DNA of 64,000 bases from Prillingera fragicola (Eukaryota; Basidiomycota; Tremellomycetes; Trichosporonales; Trichosporonaceae), in NCBI GenBank assembly GCA_002335605.1, contig BEDY01000001.1, forward strand, positions 2,480,001 through 2,544,000, read 5' to 3'. The notes under the pieces were generated by a model, which saw nothing but the letters and a program-made list of their open reading frames with translations, was not told the DNA's origin and searched no databases. The position numbers and the translations under genes are program-made. Shown one piece after another: positions 24,633 to 36,087 of this stretch. Each line of letters begins with the position of its first letter. Positions within the stretch are counted from its first letter, which is position 1.

Positions 24633-25130
24633 GCGGCGAGCAGTTGTCTGGCGTCATAGCTCAACAAAATGCAAAGTGTGAAAGATATCAGATGAAACGG
24701 TGCACGAGGAGCGATTGAGATGGGCGGTGAGCGTGGCGGCAGTGACTTGGGTGTCTCGGATCTCGGCAACTAGTGGAGGTCGGCGGCTATTTAGCGCGCA
24801 AATGCAGCATGTCACTATCCAGCTTTCAGAACATCAGACTGATCAGAGTACAGCGTGCAGCGTCCAGTGTCCAGATGGCATTGGCATTGGATTGTGTTAT
24901 GGGCACGCTGGGGACGTTGTGAAACGTAGACACAATCAGGTCAACCCTCAGGCTGGGGGTCGTTCGCTGATCACTTAATGTCAGGTTGCACTGAGACATG
25001 GTGTGATCCCCTCACACACACAATCCAGTGTATAAGTGTGCAGCAGGCCAGTCATCAGTTATCAGTGATCAGTCACATATCCAATGCGACTCCCCAACCC
25101 CGTGGGTCCGAGTATCGTCACTCGCCCAAA

Positions 25131-25194
25131 CGCTCGGCGTTCAACCCGGCGCGGATGCTGCACATGGTGGTTACGGAATTAGCCTATTTCCACA
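25131..25194 (+). repeat. Promoter module copy 1
   Basis: Begins with CGCTCGGCGTTCAACCC (25131-25147), continues through GCGGATGCTGCACATG, and ends in CGGAATTAGCCTATTTCCAC (from 25174). The same order of blocks recurs 209 bp downstream. Confidence 0.7.
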
Positions 25195-25339
25195 CTTCTT
25201 AGCCTGAACAATCGTGTGGGCAAACACGACCTTGGGCAGTCGTCGCGCCACAGCAGCTGCATCATGCATCACGTACGACGTCAAACACATATATGAGCAG
25301 CTCTCTCCTAGTGCCAGCCTACCTCATCGCTCGCCTAGA

Positions 25340-25414
25340 CGCTCGGCGTTCAACCCGAGTTGCGTGCCGATGCCTCACATGATGTGTGCTGTTGTCGGAT
25401 TAGCCCGTTTCCAC
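25340..25414 (+). repeat. Promoter module copy 2
   Basis: Begins with the identical 17-mer CGCTCGGCGTTCAACCC (25340-25356), continues through GCCGATGCCTCACATG, and ends in CGGATTAGCCCGTTTCCAC (from 25396). It lies about 75-150 bp before the alpha-galactosidase ATG. The block order matches copy 1 with small spacing differences. Confidence 0.7.
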
Positions 25415-25488
25415 TCGTCTACTTAAAGTGTGGAAGTGCGGGGTATCGCTGGACTAAATTATCAAACACAACGAGGAAACCAGTCCTC

Positions 25489-26667
25489 ATGAACCTCTTC
25501 ACTCCAGTGGCTGCCCTCCTCACGCTGTTCACCGCCATGTCCCCCACAGACAACCTGGCCCTCACGCCGCCCATGGGCTGGAACTCGTGGAACGCCGTCC
25601 GATGTGGCATCACCGAGGAGATTGTCAAGACGGCCGCCGACGAGCTTGTGCGCACCGGCCTAGCCGACCGAGGGTACAAGTACGTCGTGATTGACGACTG
25701 CTGGCAGGCGCCCAGCCGGTCCGCCACTGGCGAGCTCGTTGCACATCCCACAAAGTTTCCCAGCGGGATCAAGGCGTTGAGAGAGTATGTCAACTCAAAG
25801 GGGCTCAAGCTGGGTATCTACGGGTCTCCCGGGTCCCGGACCTGCGCAATGTGGTATGACGGCTACCCGGGCCACAACCTTGGCAGCTACGGGCATGTCC
25901 AGCAGGATGCCGACACGTTTGCGGCCTGGGGGATAGAGTACCTCAAGTACGACTGGTGTCTGGCCGACAAGACCGAGGGCCTGCAGCATAAGCCCGCGTT
26001 CACCGAGATGCACGACGCGCTCACCAAGACCGGCAAGTCGATCGTGTACAGTATCTCAGAGTACGGCAACACCAAGCCGTGGGAGTGGGCGGCGCCGATC
26101 GCCAACTCGTGGCGGACCACTGCCGATATACGCGCCACCTGGGACTCGGTGTCCAAAATTATCGACCAGCAGGCCGAGCTGTATCCCTACTCTCGCCCAG
26201 GGGCTTGGAACGACCCCGACATGCTCCAGATTGGCAATGGAAACTTTACCCACGACGAGAACAAGTCTCACTTTGCAATGTGGGCCATGCTCGCTGCACC
26301 GCTCATGATTGGCGCCGAGATCGACAAGCTCCCGCAGGGCACGATTGACATTCTCGGAAACGAGCGTATCATTGCTATCAGTCAAGACAAGGACGGAAAG
26401 CAGGCGGGCCGCATAGAGTCTGTAGGTGGCGCCGAGCTGTGGTTTCGCAAGCTCAGTCTTGGGCGTGAGGCGTACGCTGTTCTGAATAATGGCGCCGAAG
26501 CGATCAACGTCAAGCTCTCACTTGCCGCTGGGTCGTCGGATGTGGCCGATGCGTGGACGGGAAATGCTGTAGAAGGGCCAATTGTGGCGACTGTGGCCGC
26601 GCACGGCACTGCAGTGTTCACGCACAAGCATGCCGGGGAAGAGTTGCCAACGCTGAGCATCGTCTAG
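25489..26667 (+). CDS. Alpha-galactosidase, glycoside hydrolase family 27
   Basis: Releases terminal alpha-linked galactose from melibiose, raffinose-type sugars or galactomannan. One uninterrupted frame of 392 residues. The first 20 residues (MNLFTPVAALLTLFTAM) form a hydrophobic signal-like segment, so it is probably secreted. GH27 landmarks are LTPPMGWNSWN, YVVIDDCWQ, the nucleophile motif YLKYDWC and the acid/base region RPGAWNDPDMLQ, followed by MWAMLAAPLMIGAEI. The small C-terminal beta domain follows. The gene has no introns although its neighbours are intron-rich, and wording such as YGHVQQDADTFAAWGIEYLKYDWC's core and ISQDKDGKQAGR looks to me closer to actinobacterial enzymes than to yeast Mel1. 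Alpha-N-acetylgalactosaminidase is a less likely alternative. Confidence 0.93.
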   Translation: MNLFTPVAALLTLFTAMSPTDNLALTPPMGWNSWNAVRCGITEEIVKTAADELVRTGLADRGYKYVVIDDCWQAPSRSATGELVAHPTKFPSGIKALREYVNSKGLKLGIYGSPGSRTCAMWYDGYPGHNLGSYGHVQQDADTFAAWGIEYLKYDWCLADKTEGLQHKPAFTEMHDALTKTGKSIVYSISEYGNTKPWEWAAPIANSWRTTADIRATWDSVSKIIDQQAELYPYSRPGAWNDPDMLQIGNGNFTHDENKSHFAMWAMLAAPLMIGAEIDKLPQGTIDILGNERIIAISQDKDGKQAGRIESVGGAELWFRKLSLGREAYAVLNNGAEAINVKLSLAAGSSDVADAWTGNAVEGPIVATVAAHGTAVFTHKHAGEELPTLSIV

Positions 26668-27349
26668 TATAATAGACCTCAGAAGAGATGTGACAATCAA
26701 GTATCGGGCAACTATGCTATTGTCGGCACCTACAGTTGTGCCACTGACATCACATTCTAGGTGTTAGTCCTAAACGAGACTTGGGCACAAAAGGCTGGCA
26801 TCAATTGATCGACAAGAACAGCAGTACAGCAGTAGTCCAACAGGAGGCTCATTTCGCCACTTATCATTGCTGACGTAATGCGGCCAAGAACAACACGAGA
26901 CGGGCAACCCGTTTCGCCCTGTGCATCTCGCATCTCAACATCTCATCTGCAACTGACCCAGGATCTGCACACTTCTCCGCTCTTGCCAAGTCAGGCCTGA
27001 GAACATGCCAGCTGCATAGCTACGCCGTCGTTCCCGGGCACGCCACCAGCCTTCTGAGCCCACTTGGCGCCCAGAGGCGTCCGTCTGTGCGCAAGGGCTT
27101 GTTCCTGTTCATCTCGTCAACCACCTTACCCCACATTCACCCATATGACTGTTACCTCCAATGTGTTCTTGGCTGGGAATTCCCCACATTCTCGGGGACA
27201 TGCACTGACACTTGTCTGCCTCTGGCGTCTATGGGGGCGCTGGCCAGCGGCTACTACTCCACCAGTGTGTAGCATTGTCGGTGTGCTTCGCACCCTCGGC
27301 AGCGCCCTGTGCGGCTGCGGCGTCGTTGCTCTCACATCTTGACAAACAA
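26668..27349. promoter_or_regulatory. Upstream region of the RING-PH-VWA gene
   Basis: About 680 bp with no supported gene. The frame of the downstream gene is open back to 27212, so an earlier start is possible, but that sequence (Cys/Ala-rich, AAPCAAAASLLS) looks unlike a start and the ATG at 27350 sits in a better context (ACAAACAAATGAC). Confidence 0.4.
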
Positions 27350-30300
27350 ATGACGCCGCTTAATACCCTCCAGACGGAACGCTTACTGGCGTTGAACATT
27401 GTCTCAGGACAAACGCCAACACAAATCGCAATGGCGCAACAGTACGCCGCCGTCGTCAAGAGCGTCGCCGGTGCCAGTGAAAGTGCTCCGAGAATGACAG
27501 TCTTCACCCCGCCGTGCGCCCCGCCGAGCCCCTCGCCGTCAGGCCCGGTGAGCATTAATAGCAGTCGCCACCAGGCCCACCAGACCCAGGTGCACCACTG
27601 GCCGTGCACAGCAGAGGACATTGGCGATTTGTACTTCAGCCTAGACTTGCTGTACGTCGAAGGCTACGACGATGAGGCTGACGAAAGTGGATCCCTGGAA
27701 GATCTGGGAGCCTCAAGCGCATCGTCGCCACTGGGGACGGAATGCGCCAGCTCTGCACGGTCCGCGTGCTCTTCGGTCACAGAACTCGAATCGGAACAGC
27801 CACCGCCGCGGACTGCACGTGCCACCAACGCCGACCGGGCTTGTGCGCCGCCTCTTTTCATCCAACCTGCCCGTGACGTCGATGACCGTCGTCTTTCATG
27901 GCCATTACTTGTGGGCAATGACAGCGCCAGCTGCTCTGTCGACAATACACAGTTCACCACTATGGCTTCGTACGACCGGTTCGACGCCATGTTTGAGGAC
28001 GAGCCCGAGCGGTGGCAGTCACTCGTGTCTTCCCTTCGCCGATCATTGTCGCTGCGCACGACTAGAAGGCTGTCGCCGAGCCGGACCCGACGGCCGGTGT
28101 CATTTATGCACATTGACGACAGGGCCGGGGGCCACAGCGTCTACAAACAACGGCAACTACACGACCCGCTTGTCGAGGTCCCTGCTCCCTCGGGGCCCTC
28201 GAGGAACTCTGCCTCGTCGCACGTGCCCCGCTCGCCACTTCCGACCCCTGCGCCGGCTGCGCCCATACCCCACGGCGCCAGGGAAGCCACGCACACGCCT
28301 CTCAGCATATACGGGCATCCGGGTCATCTCGTCGGTCCCACGCCAATGCGTTGGACCTCCTCTACGGCCTTGGAAGGCCACCGTCAGCCTCCAAGCGGGC
28401 CTTGTTCCCCTCAGCTGACCGAAATCATGAGTGTCGCCAGCCGCAGCACTCGGTCACCGCTGCCGCCGTCGTCGCTCAGCGAACACCTCCACTCCTCTCG
28501 AACCAATACCTGGCGCCATGCAAACTGGCCTGTGCGAGATGCGCCATGTAGCCCCAGCTCGAGCTCGAGCGCGAGCATTCCCATCTCTCGCCAACGCCGG
28601 TTGTCTGCCGAACTGCTCGACTTTCGGATCTCACCCAGCCCCACATCGACTCTGTACTCTACGCCATCAATCTGTCCACTCGATAACTCCAAGGCCGACT
28701 TGTCCCCCACGCTTGTACCAACCACAACTGTTATCTCTACTTCACCTTTAACCACTTGTACTGGATCCCTGACTGGTGACCCGATTATATCTGGCTACTC
28801 GCTGCCTCCCCCTGTTGAACCCTCCTCTGATACGACGCACACACGCCCGCTCACCTTCGATCCCCTGGGCCACGCTGGCAACCAAGAAGACGCCCAGCCT
28901 TGTCCCGTTCTCTCTCATTCGTCTAGCACAACTCCTCGCGGCTCTCTGCCCCGAGTACCTACTCCTCGTCCAGACGGAGACCGTATCAACTCGCCTACCA
29001 CATCTGCCCTCGGCAGCAACACCCCTGGCGACCGACTCGTTCCTCCTTCTTCTTCGTCCACCGCACGGCCCCCGTCTCCCTTTGCAACCAGCAACACTTC
29101 CGCCAAGATGATGCATGGGGGTTTTAGTGACGCTCTGTTCTACGCAGAGTTTGACAAACCACGCTTTGCACGCAAACCAAAGCCACCCAAGGCTCCCCGC
29201 GCTGCATCGACAGGCATGTCAGACTCGAGGTCGCTAAAGAGCTTCAAGAAAACCGAAAAGCCAGGCCAAGGTAGTTTTCTCGGCGGGTTTCTCAACAATT
29301 CGGCAAACTCGATGTCGTCGTCGCGTGCCAGCGATGAACGCCACTGTGATGGTAAGTCCCCTTGTTTTCCGTGGCCATCGGCAGAGCATTCAGAGGGTCA
29401 TTGTTCATGCAAACTGACAAATAACAGTTGACGAATACACCCCCCCTCTTCCCATGTACTCTCCCCCAAGCCCACTGCCCATTCAGCAACCGTTACCCCC
29501 CCGTCAACCTCTACCACCGCCGCTACCGCCGCTGCCACATTCAGCGTCCCTGCGCATTGATCCCCTGTCGCCTGTAGACTCGTTTTCCCAGCACGACCCC
29601 TTTGCAGCATCGAAACGTACGTCTCGCTATTCGCAATTTACCACGTCGTCGGCGTCCAGTGACAGTTCACCTCACTCGCCTCAACGCATCAACTCTCCAC
29701 AGTGGGCGGTTGAAAAGCGACCATCAGTCGCAACTGTTCTCGAGGAAGAGTCCTATGACGACCAGTATTCATCCAGGGACAACCTGAGCTTTACCAATCG
29801 CCCAAACGGTCTGCTGCTCTCGACATCCCCACCCCCAGGCCGTCGCCCCTCTGTTCCAGCCGTCACGGAATCTCCTCGCGCCCAGCGCCCTAGCACAGTG
29901 TCGTCTACAAACTCGCAAAAAGCGCGAAAGGGGAACCACCCCTTTGCTGCGCACGGTGCCCCCTCACCCTCCCTTGGCGGCGAGCGAGCCGAGTTTCTTG
30001 GTGCTCCAAGCAGCCCACCGGTCATAATGGAGTCTAGGTCGGCGCCGTCTCTCTTTGAGTCTTACAAGATTGCGAGCGTGCCCACACACAATGTCGCCCT
30101 CGTCTCCCCCGAGGACGAGTCGCCCGATCCCGAGTGCCCCGTGTGCTGCGAGAGCCTCAACTTTACATACCGTCTGCCAGGCGAGAAGCCTCACGTCGTG
30201 CCCGAGTGTGGTCACGGTCTTCACGAGGTGAGTTACTGAGCAAGGCGTAGACTAATGTTTAGGAATGCTTTGTGGCATGCTATGGCCGCCAACCGAGCTC

Positions 30301-33115
30301 ACATGCAGGCCAGGTGGGCGTGTGCGGCGTATGCAGGAACCCCATGCGGGTTGTGAGTGGTGGTGTCGAGCGCGGAGGTGGCAAGAACAGTGAGTGGCAA
30401 GCAATTGCGCAGATTTTTTAACAATAGAACTCGCTGCCATGATGGGAGGCGACGACGGATCTGGCAACGGTGCCTATGGCGCAAATGGAAGCTTTGTCGA
30501 CAGCACAAGCAACGATGACCCGCTCGAGCCCTTCTTTACCTCTGCCGCGGCAGCGTTGCGCACTCCACCTTCGGACAATGGCATCAAGGTTGTCATCCCG
30601 TTCATCTCTGTCACCTCGGAGCATCCCTTTGTTCGCCGCGAGAGGGGCGGCAAGGGATTCATTGTCATGGTCTCGGTGCAGGTGCCTCCCGCAGAGGACC
30701 GCACAATGTACCAGGCGCGCAGCCGCAAGGACAGTATTTCCGCCGACCAGGCGACCCTCCCTCCCTCGCCAGTGTCGGCCAACTCGTTCCGCGAGTCAGT
30801 GGCTCTGCCGCCTCCCACTCAGCTCGTGCCCGCCAGTGTCTATGCCTCGGCCCACGCCGAACTGCGCCGTCGGCTGATCGACTACAGGGCGGCATCGCTT
30901 GAGACTCTTGGCCCTCTGCACCTTTGCGAAGTTCTTGCCGTCGGCAAGGCCAACGTTGTGCGCGATTTCCACGTCTATCTTTTCCGGGACGCGCTCGTGT
31001 GTATTTCGGAAGAGCGCAAGCAAGGCCTGCGCAGCATCTTCAACGGCAAGCACGGTGATACCCCCAAGGGCAGGACCCTCAAGCTCCGCGGCCGTGTCTT
31101 CCTCAAGCACGTCCACGCCGTCGTGGACACTTCCAACAAGACTGATGTGCAGCTGGCTCTCACCCTCGAGACCGAGGAGGAGGGCACGTTCATGTTTGTT
31201 CTCGGCTTCAAGGACCACAGCACGCTTGAGATCTGGCGCACCACCATTCGTCGTCTCATGGACGACGCGCAGCCAGCAGGCGCTGGCAAGCTCTCCAAGC
31301 TCACTGGTGGCGGCACAAACATGCTTCAAGCGCGCTCCGCAATGGCAAGTGACACGTCCAACGCTGGCTCGAGCGTGACGCCTACCTACAGCGAGATCTC
31401 GACCCCCACGCACAACTGCGACCCTGGCTGCCCTGGCTGCCTTGCCTACCACATACCCATGGCTCCGCACCACACGCCGATAGACCTGTTCATCATTGTG
31501 TCGACCCCCGCGCCTGCATCTGGCATGCCTTCATCGGCACTCCCGCTCAAGTCACGCCTCCTGCGCACCTCTATCCAATTTGTGCTCGCGTGCATGGGCC
31601 CGCGCGATCGTATCGCCCTTATCTCTGCTGAGCACGCCAAGGAAGGTGCCACAAATGGTGTCGTACGCCGCACACCTCTGCTCAACGCGACGCGTCACGA
31701 TAGCCGTGCGCGCCTCGAGGCTTTTGTGGACCGCATTGGTCTGGGCCGTATCCCTGGCGACGAGTTCGAGGTCTACGAGGACAACCACAAGGTCGACACC
31801 GCCATCAACGTGGCTCTCGACGTCATTCTCGGTCGCAAGGCCAAGAACCCTATCACTGGTGTCGTCGTTATCAGCGACACGAGCGACACGATTTCGCGGG
31901 AGCAGATGGAGCTCCCAGCAGCTCGTCTTGAGGCTGCCAAGGTCCCCGTGCACACCTTTGGTTACGGCAAAGCGCACAACCCTTCCCCGCTGTGGCTTAT
32001 TTCGCAAAATACGCAGGGCTCATACACTTTTGTCAAGGAGTGGTACCACCTGCGCGACGCCCTCGGAGGTGTTGTGGGCGGTCTCATGTCCATCGCCCTC
32101 ACCCACATGAAGCTGCGCCTGACTGTCCAGGACAACGATGTGCGCATCAACGTGATCAAGGGCGTGCACCCTGGCCAGGCAGTCATTGCGTCCGGTGGCA
32201 AGGAGGTGTATGTCGAGCTGAACGAGCTGCGCCACACGGAGAAGCGCGAGATTCTCGTCGAGTTCCAGTTTGAAGACGATGCCACTGCGGACGGCAACCG
32301 CATATCCAATGACCCATCCATTGACGATATTTCAGGCCGCCTCGCCCCCCAGCGGAGCCTGACCATGAAACAACTCAACGGGCGCCGCCCTAGCGTCCAC
32401 AATGGCGCCATGAACTTGAACGGCGTTAACGGCGAAGTCTATGAGGGCGTCAGTGAGGACGCTCACTTGGACGAAGTTGCCGTCGTCGAGGTCGACTGCA
32501 GCTTCCACGACCCCCTCATCGGCCGCAGCGCCGCACGCCTCACCCAGCCCGTTCTCCTGACCCTGCCAGTCATGCCGCTGTCCGTCGCGCTCCCGAGTCA
32601 GGGTGATTCGGCAATCCTCTGCCGCCGCATGGAGTGCCTCGGCAGCGACATGATGCACCGTGCCGTGGTTACGGCCTCGAGGCGCAACTTTACCAGCGCC
32701 ATCAACATGCTGCGGGAGACCAAGCGTATTATTGAGCAGTTTAGCGACGGTCTTCGCAGTTCGCTGCCGCCCCCTAGCGCGGCTCCGAGCCGCCGGGTTG
32801 TGTCTGCCATCCACGCAGTCGAGCGCATGACGTCTACAATCCAGGACGTCGACACCTTCCTCGATGGTCTCGAGAACTACAAGGAACTGTACGAAAAGGA
32901 CCACCGCAACTATGCTGTCCAGCAGGTGAGTCCCTCCTGCTTGTTCTTCCAAAAGACAATGCTGACACGCTTAGGTCGCGGTCCTCCGCCTGCAACGCAG
33001 CTGGACGGTCCGCTCGCCCACCGAGCTGCACTACGCCACGCCAGACGTGCAAGCGCTCATCAGTGCGAGCTCAAACTATACCGCGCCTCCGCGCCCCGAT
33101 GTGCTGCGAAACTGA
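27350..33115 (+). CDS. RING-H2 / PH / VWA protein, Far1/Ste5-like signalling scaffold candidate
   Basis: Exons 27350-29351, 29428-30227, 30263-30389, 30428-32925 and 32975-33115 join in phase to 1855 residues. Residues 1 to about 890 are Ser/Pro/Thr-rich and probably disordered, with many SP/TP sites. A RING-H2 follows: Cys 904, Cys 907, Cys 928, His 930, His 933, Cys 936, Cys 955 and Cys 958, split by intron 2 at GHGLHE|ECF. A PH-like domain lies at about 1135-1255 (LHLCEVLAVGK…LEIWRTTIRRLM). A von Willebrand A-like domain spans about 1330-1535 (IDLFIIVSTPAPASG, GVVVISDTSD, VPVHTFGYG), with a beta-rich and helical C-terminal region after it. RING-H2, then PH, then VWA is the domain order described for yeast Far1 and Ste5, which tether Gbeta-gamma, MAP kinases or Cdc24. 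I infer a similar scaffold role. A plain ubiquitin ligase is the alternative. Confidence 0.8.
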
Positions 33116-33347
33116 ACCTTCTTCTTTAAGGAATATACACGAATCACAGGGAGAGATATCTAGTTGTTTGGAGTTTAGTTCGTTTGACGATTAGCTTTTG
33201 GGTGTAGAGAGGTTCGAGTGAACGTTTTGTGTCCCCCGTCTGTCAGTTGTGTATTGCCATGCCAGTATTTCGATGCAATGTGTCTAGCTCTTGCATTGAC
33301 CTTGCTTTCCCTTTTACACTCTCCTCGTAAACTTTCCGTTTTGCATT

Positions 33348-34592
33348 CTACTGTTGCCGAAGCAGCGGCTCGGCCTCGGTGCCAGCCTCCGTGCGGGGCT
33401 GCTTGGACAGAGGCTGTCCAAAATCGTCAATGCCTAGAACGCGCTGGCGGTCCCTCCACGCGATGCAGATAGCGAGGAGGCATCCCTGCATTACACCCGT
33501 CACGGCGTAGGGCAGCCAGGACGTCCAGTTGGTGCCCTGGCTCAGCATGATTGTCAAGCAGAACAACACACTGCCAGGCGTCTGGATACACATTGTGCCG
33601 AGCGACAGGGCACCAACGAGACGAGCGCGGTAGGTTTTCACGATCTGCGGCGCGTACTGGCAGATCGCGAGGGCGGTGGCACTGACTCCGCAGAAGGTGG
33701 CGAGGCGTTGCAGGGCCAGTTGGGGCGGGCGTGTGGCGGGGAGCGAGGTCAGGAGAATGAACGCCAGGCTGAGGAGAGCAATACTGGGGGTCAGAGGTGC
33801 TGGCGTTTGAAAGCTCACAGGTGAAGGGCCACTATCCAGGCCACTGATACGGCTGTTCTCCACTCGACGCGGTTGTCTTCAGCGCGCTTCTGCCTCTCCT
33901 CAGCAACGTCGGCTGCAACCGCGGCCGCGTCCGTGGCACCATAGTTGTCGTTGAGGTTCGGCGACGTCGGTAGGTGCATGTGAGGCACTTTTGGGAAGTA
34001 AACAAGATAGAGCACAAGGCTGTGGGTCAGTCCCAGTGACAGGACACGCACGCACATGATGGAGAAGAGCAGCCACTGCAGTGTGACCTGAACAAAGCCC
34101 ATCAGAGATTCGGCACATTGTCCTCCGGACTGCTGCATTAGTCGGTGCTCGCCCTTCCAAGCCTCAACAACTCACAACAACACGGCAACACTGAAACAGT
34201 GGCCATTGCATAATGAGCAGGTTGAGCATGCCAGACGCGCTAGATGTCGCGCCAAGGAGGAGAAACCACTTCCCACGGTTAGTGCTGTCGTGTCGCGACA
34301 TGAGTTGCTCACTGGTGACAGGCCCTCAGACGTCCCTGCTGTAATGATGCGAATGTGCTACAAAGGTCAGTCGTTGGTCTCATCGATGCGGTGCCGCCCG
34401 CCGTCAAGCTACCGACCTGTGGGAGGTAACTGATCACCAGCCCGGTGCACAACCCAATCGACAGAACCAGAGTCCAGGGATCGTGATGCTGGGCCAACAT
34501 ATTAGCTCTGTCGTACATAATGCATCCGCATAGCTTACGCTAGGACACTCTGACGGGTGTGGTTTATCAAACATCGTGGCAATGGTCGACAT
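33348..34592 (-). CDS. PQ-loop repeat membrane protein (seven-helix, MtN3/SLC66-like)
   Basis: Six exons: 34592-34539, 34488-34417, 34357-34313, 34268-34176, 34129-33819 and 33783-33348. They encode 336 residues. The first PQ-loop is LVISYLPQ|HIRIITAGTSEGLSP|WFLLLG across two introns; the second is LAICQYAPQIVKTYRA followed by SLGTMCIQTPG. Helices are evident at LVLSIGLCTGLVI, WFLLLGATSSASGML, LMGFVQVTLQWLLF, IALLSLAFILL and LLAICIAW. A Glu/Arg-rich loop lies in the middle (VAEERQKRAEDNRVEW). PQ-loop proteins include lysosomal amino-acid and sugar exporters, so a vacuolar transporter is plausible, but the substrate is unknown. The last intron is just 35 nt. An in-frame ATG at 34652 would add 20 residues. 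Confidence 0.85.
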
Positions 34593-34932
34593 GTTCGAGA
34601 GTGGTACAACAATGACGAGCACGTCGTGGTACTGGAACGCGACCTGTACCATTCCGGTGGCGACCGTGCGGGGCCCGATCTCGGTCGTTCGGGAGCTAGA
34701 CCACGTGGCCTGGCGGGAGTATTTATGAAGCATGGGAGAGTGCCACACGCCAATTCTCCGGTGGACACTAAACTCCGGGTGCATTTTCGATTGTTGCAAG
34801 GTGTGCAGGCTGGGCGGACGAGCATGTTCAGACGTTTCGACGCTGCGTCTTGTCTTGTCTCTCCACCTCAAGTAATCAAAGTCAGTCTACACAACCCTAC
34901 ACGGCATCGACGCACTTGCTGACCCTCCCAAG
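34593..34932. promoter_or_regulatory. Divergent promoter, PQ-loop gene / RPS14
   Basis: A 340-bp shared region. On the PQ-loop side a TATA-like ATAAATA (minus strand, about 34728-34734) lies 80-140 bp before the candidate starts. On the RPS14 side the leader is pyrimidine-rich (GTCTTGTCTTGTCTCTCC), as usual for ribosomal protein genes. Confidence 0.5.
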
Positions 34933-35493
34933 ATGGCTCCCAAGAAGACCCGCGCTCCCCAGGAGGCTGCCGTTTCGCTCGGCCCCAACGTCGCCGAGGG
35001 CGAGAACGTTTTCGGCGTTGCTCACATCTTCGCCTCGTGAGTGTCAAATGCACGCGCGCACGCGTCGTGGGAAAGCCAAGGACTGCAAACTTGCTCGCCC
35101 CGCGCTGCGCTGGAATCCAATGGGACAGTCCTAACTATGTGCAGGTTCAACGACACCTTCGTTCACGTCACCGACCTGACCGGCAAGGAGACCATCTCGC
35201 GTGTCACCGGCGGCATGAAGGTCAAGGCTGACCGTGACGAGTCGTCGCCTTACGCTGCCATGCTTGCTGCCCAGGACGTCGCCGTCAAGTGCAAGGAGGT
35301 CGGCATCACTGCCCTCCACATCAAGCTCCGTGCTACTGGCGGTACCGGCACCAAGCAGCCCGGCCCCGGTGGACAGGCTGCTCTCCGTGCCCTCGCCCGT
35401 GCTGGTATGCGCATCGGCCGCATCGAGGACGTCACCCCCGTCCCCTCGGACTCGACCCGCCGCAAGGGTGGTCGCCGTGGTCGCCGTCTGTAA
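34933..35493 (+). CDS. RPS14: 40S ribosomal protein uS11 (S14)
   Basis: Small-subunit protein on the platform near the mRNA exit and the 3' end of 18S rRNA. Exons 34933-35036 and 35145-35493 give 150 residues, the normal length. It begins [18 protein letters not shown]. The core includes [21 protein letters not shown], the intron falling inside the conserved strand, then [31 protein letters not shown] and the invariant [20 protein letters not shown]. It ends in RRGRRL, the basic tail that cradles rRNA. Codon bias is extreme, fitting very high expression. The single 108-nt intron was checked for snoRNA boxes and none was convincing. Confidence 0.98.
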
Positions 35494-36087
35494 GCACCAC
35501 AACCTTGTGGGCTTGCGCTCGCTTGTAGGCATGGATACGCGGTTTATTCGTTTCCACGCAACATCGTCGCTATACAGCACGCGCTTATGCCAAGTCCGTG
35601 GCTGTTATTGGCAATTGTTTCCAAAAGTTGCAGAGCGAGCATGTTACTGACCTGTTGCACGGTGCGAGGGGTGCGAGAAAGATGAGGCGCAAAAGGGCTT
35701 GGGGTAAATGCGCGTGGAGAAAGAAGTCGCTGAAGCTCGGTGATGGCTGTAAATCACAGCACTTGCAGTAGCTTCTGCTTTCCCGCCTTGTCGTCTGCGC
35801 ACAGTCGGGACGCGAAATGAAGCGTCGGGCTGAAGCAAGACGGAGCCGAAGGCAGTCTCAACGGCCTGACAGTGTGGCACATGAAATTAAATCCTGAATT
35901 ATTTTGTTTGCCCCCTCCATGAGGCATTCAATGATTTCGGTACAGCGAGTGCTAGGGGTGGGAGCCCATGTGACGAATCGTCTGAGACATGGAAGTCGAG
36001 AACATTGCGTAAACACGTGCATGCGTGTATATGAACGGGCGCTATGGGAAAGAACGGACAGGAGGGGCATGTGAATAAGTATGACGA
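35494..36087. other. Convergent intergenic region, RPS14 / membrane protein
   Basis: About 590 bp between stop codons. No gene is supported. An AT-rich patch lies near 35881-35906. Confidence 0.4.

Larger units (their letters stand above)
24633..25488. promoter_or_regulatory. Upstream region of the alpha-galactosidase gene with duplicated module
   Basis: About 850 bp without a supported gene. It includes the ATP2 3' end and, nearer the alpha-galactosidase, two related modules (25131-25194 and 25340-25414, listed separately), a TATA-like ATATATGA near 25289 and ACTTAAAG near 25421. This is likely a regulated, carbon-source-responsive promoter, by inference from the enzyme alone. Confidence 0.5.

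Noticed and set aside
35037..35144. snoRNA in the RPS14 intron
   Set aside because: Ribosomal protein introns are common hosts, but I found no ordered C and D boxes or H/ACA layout in this 108-nt intron.
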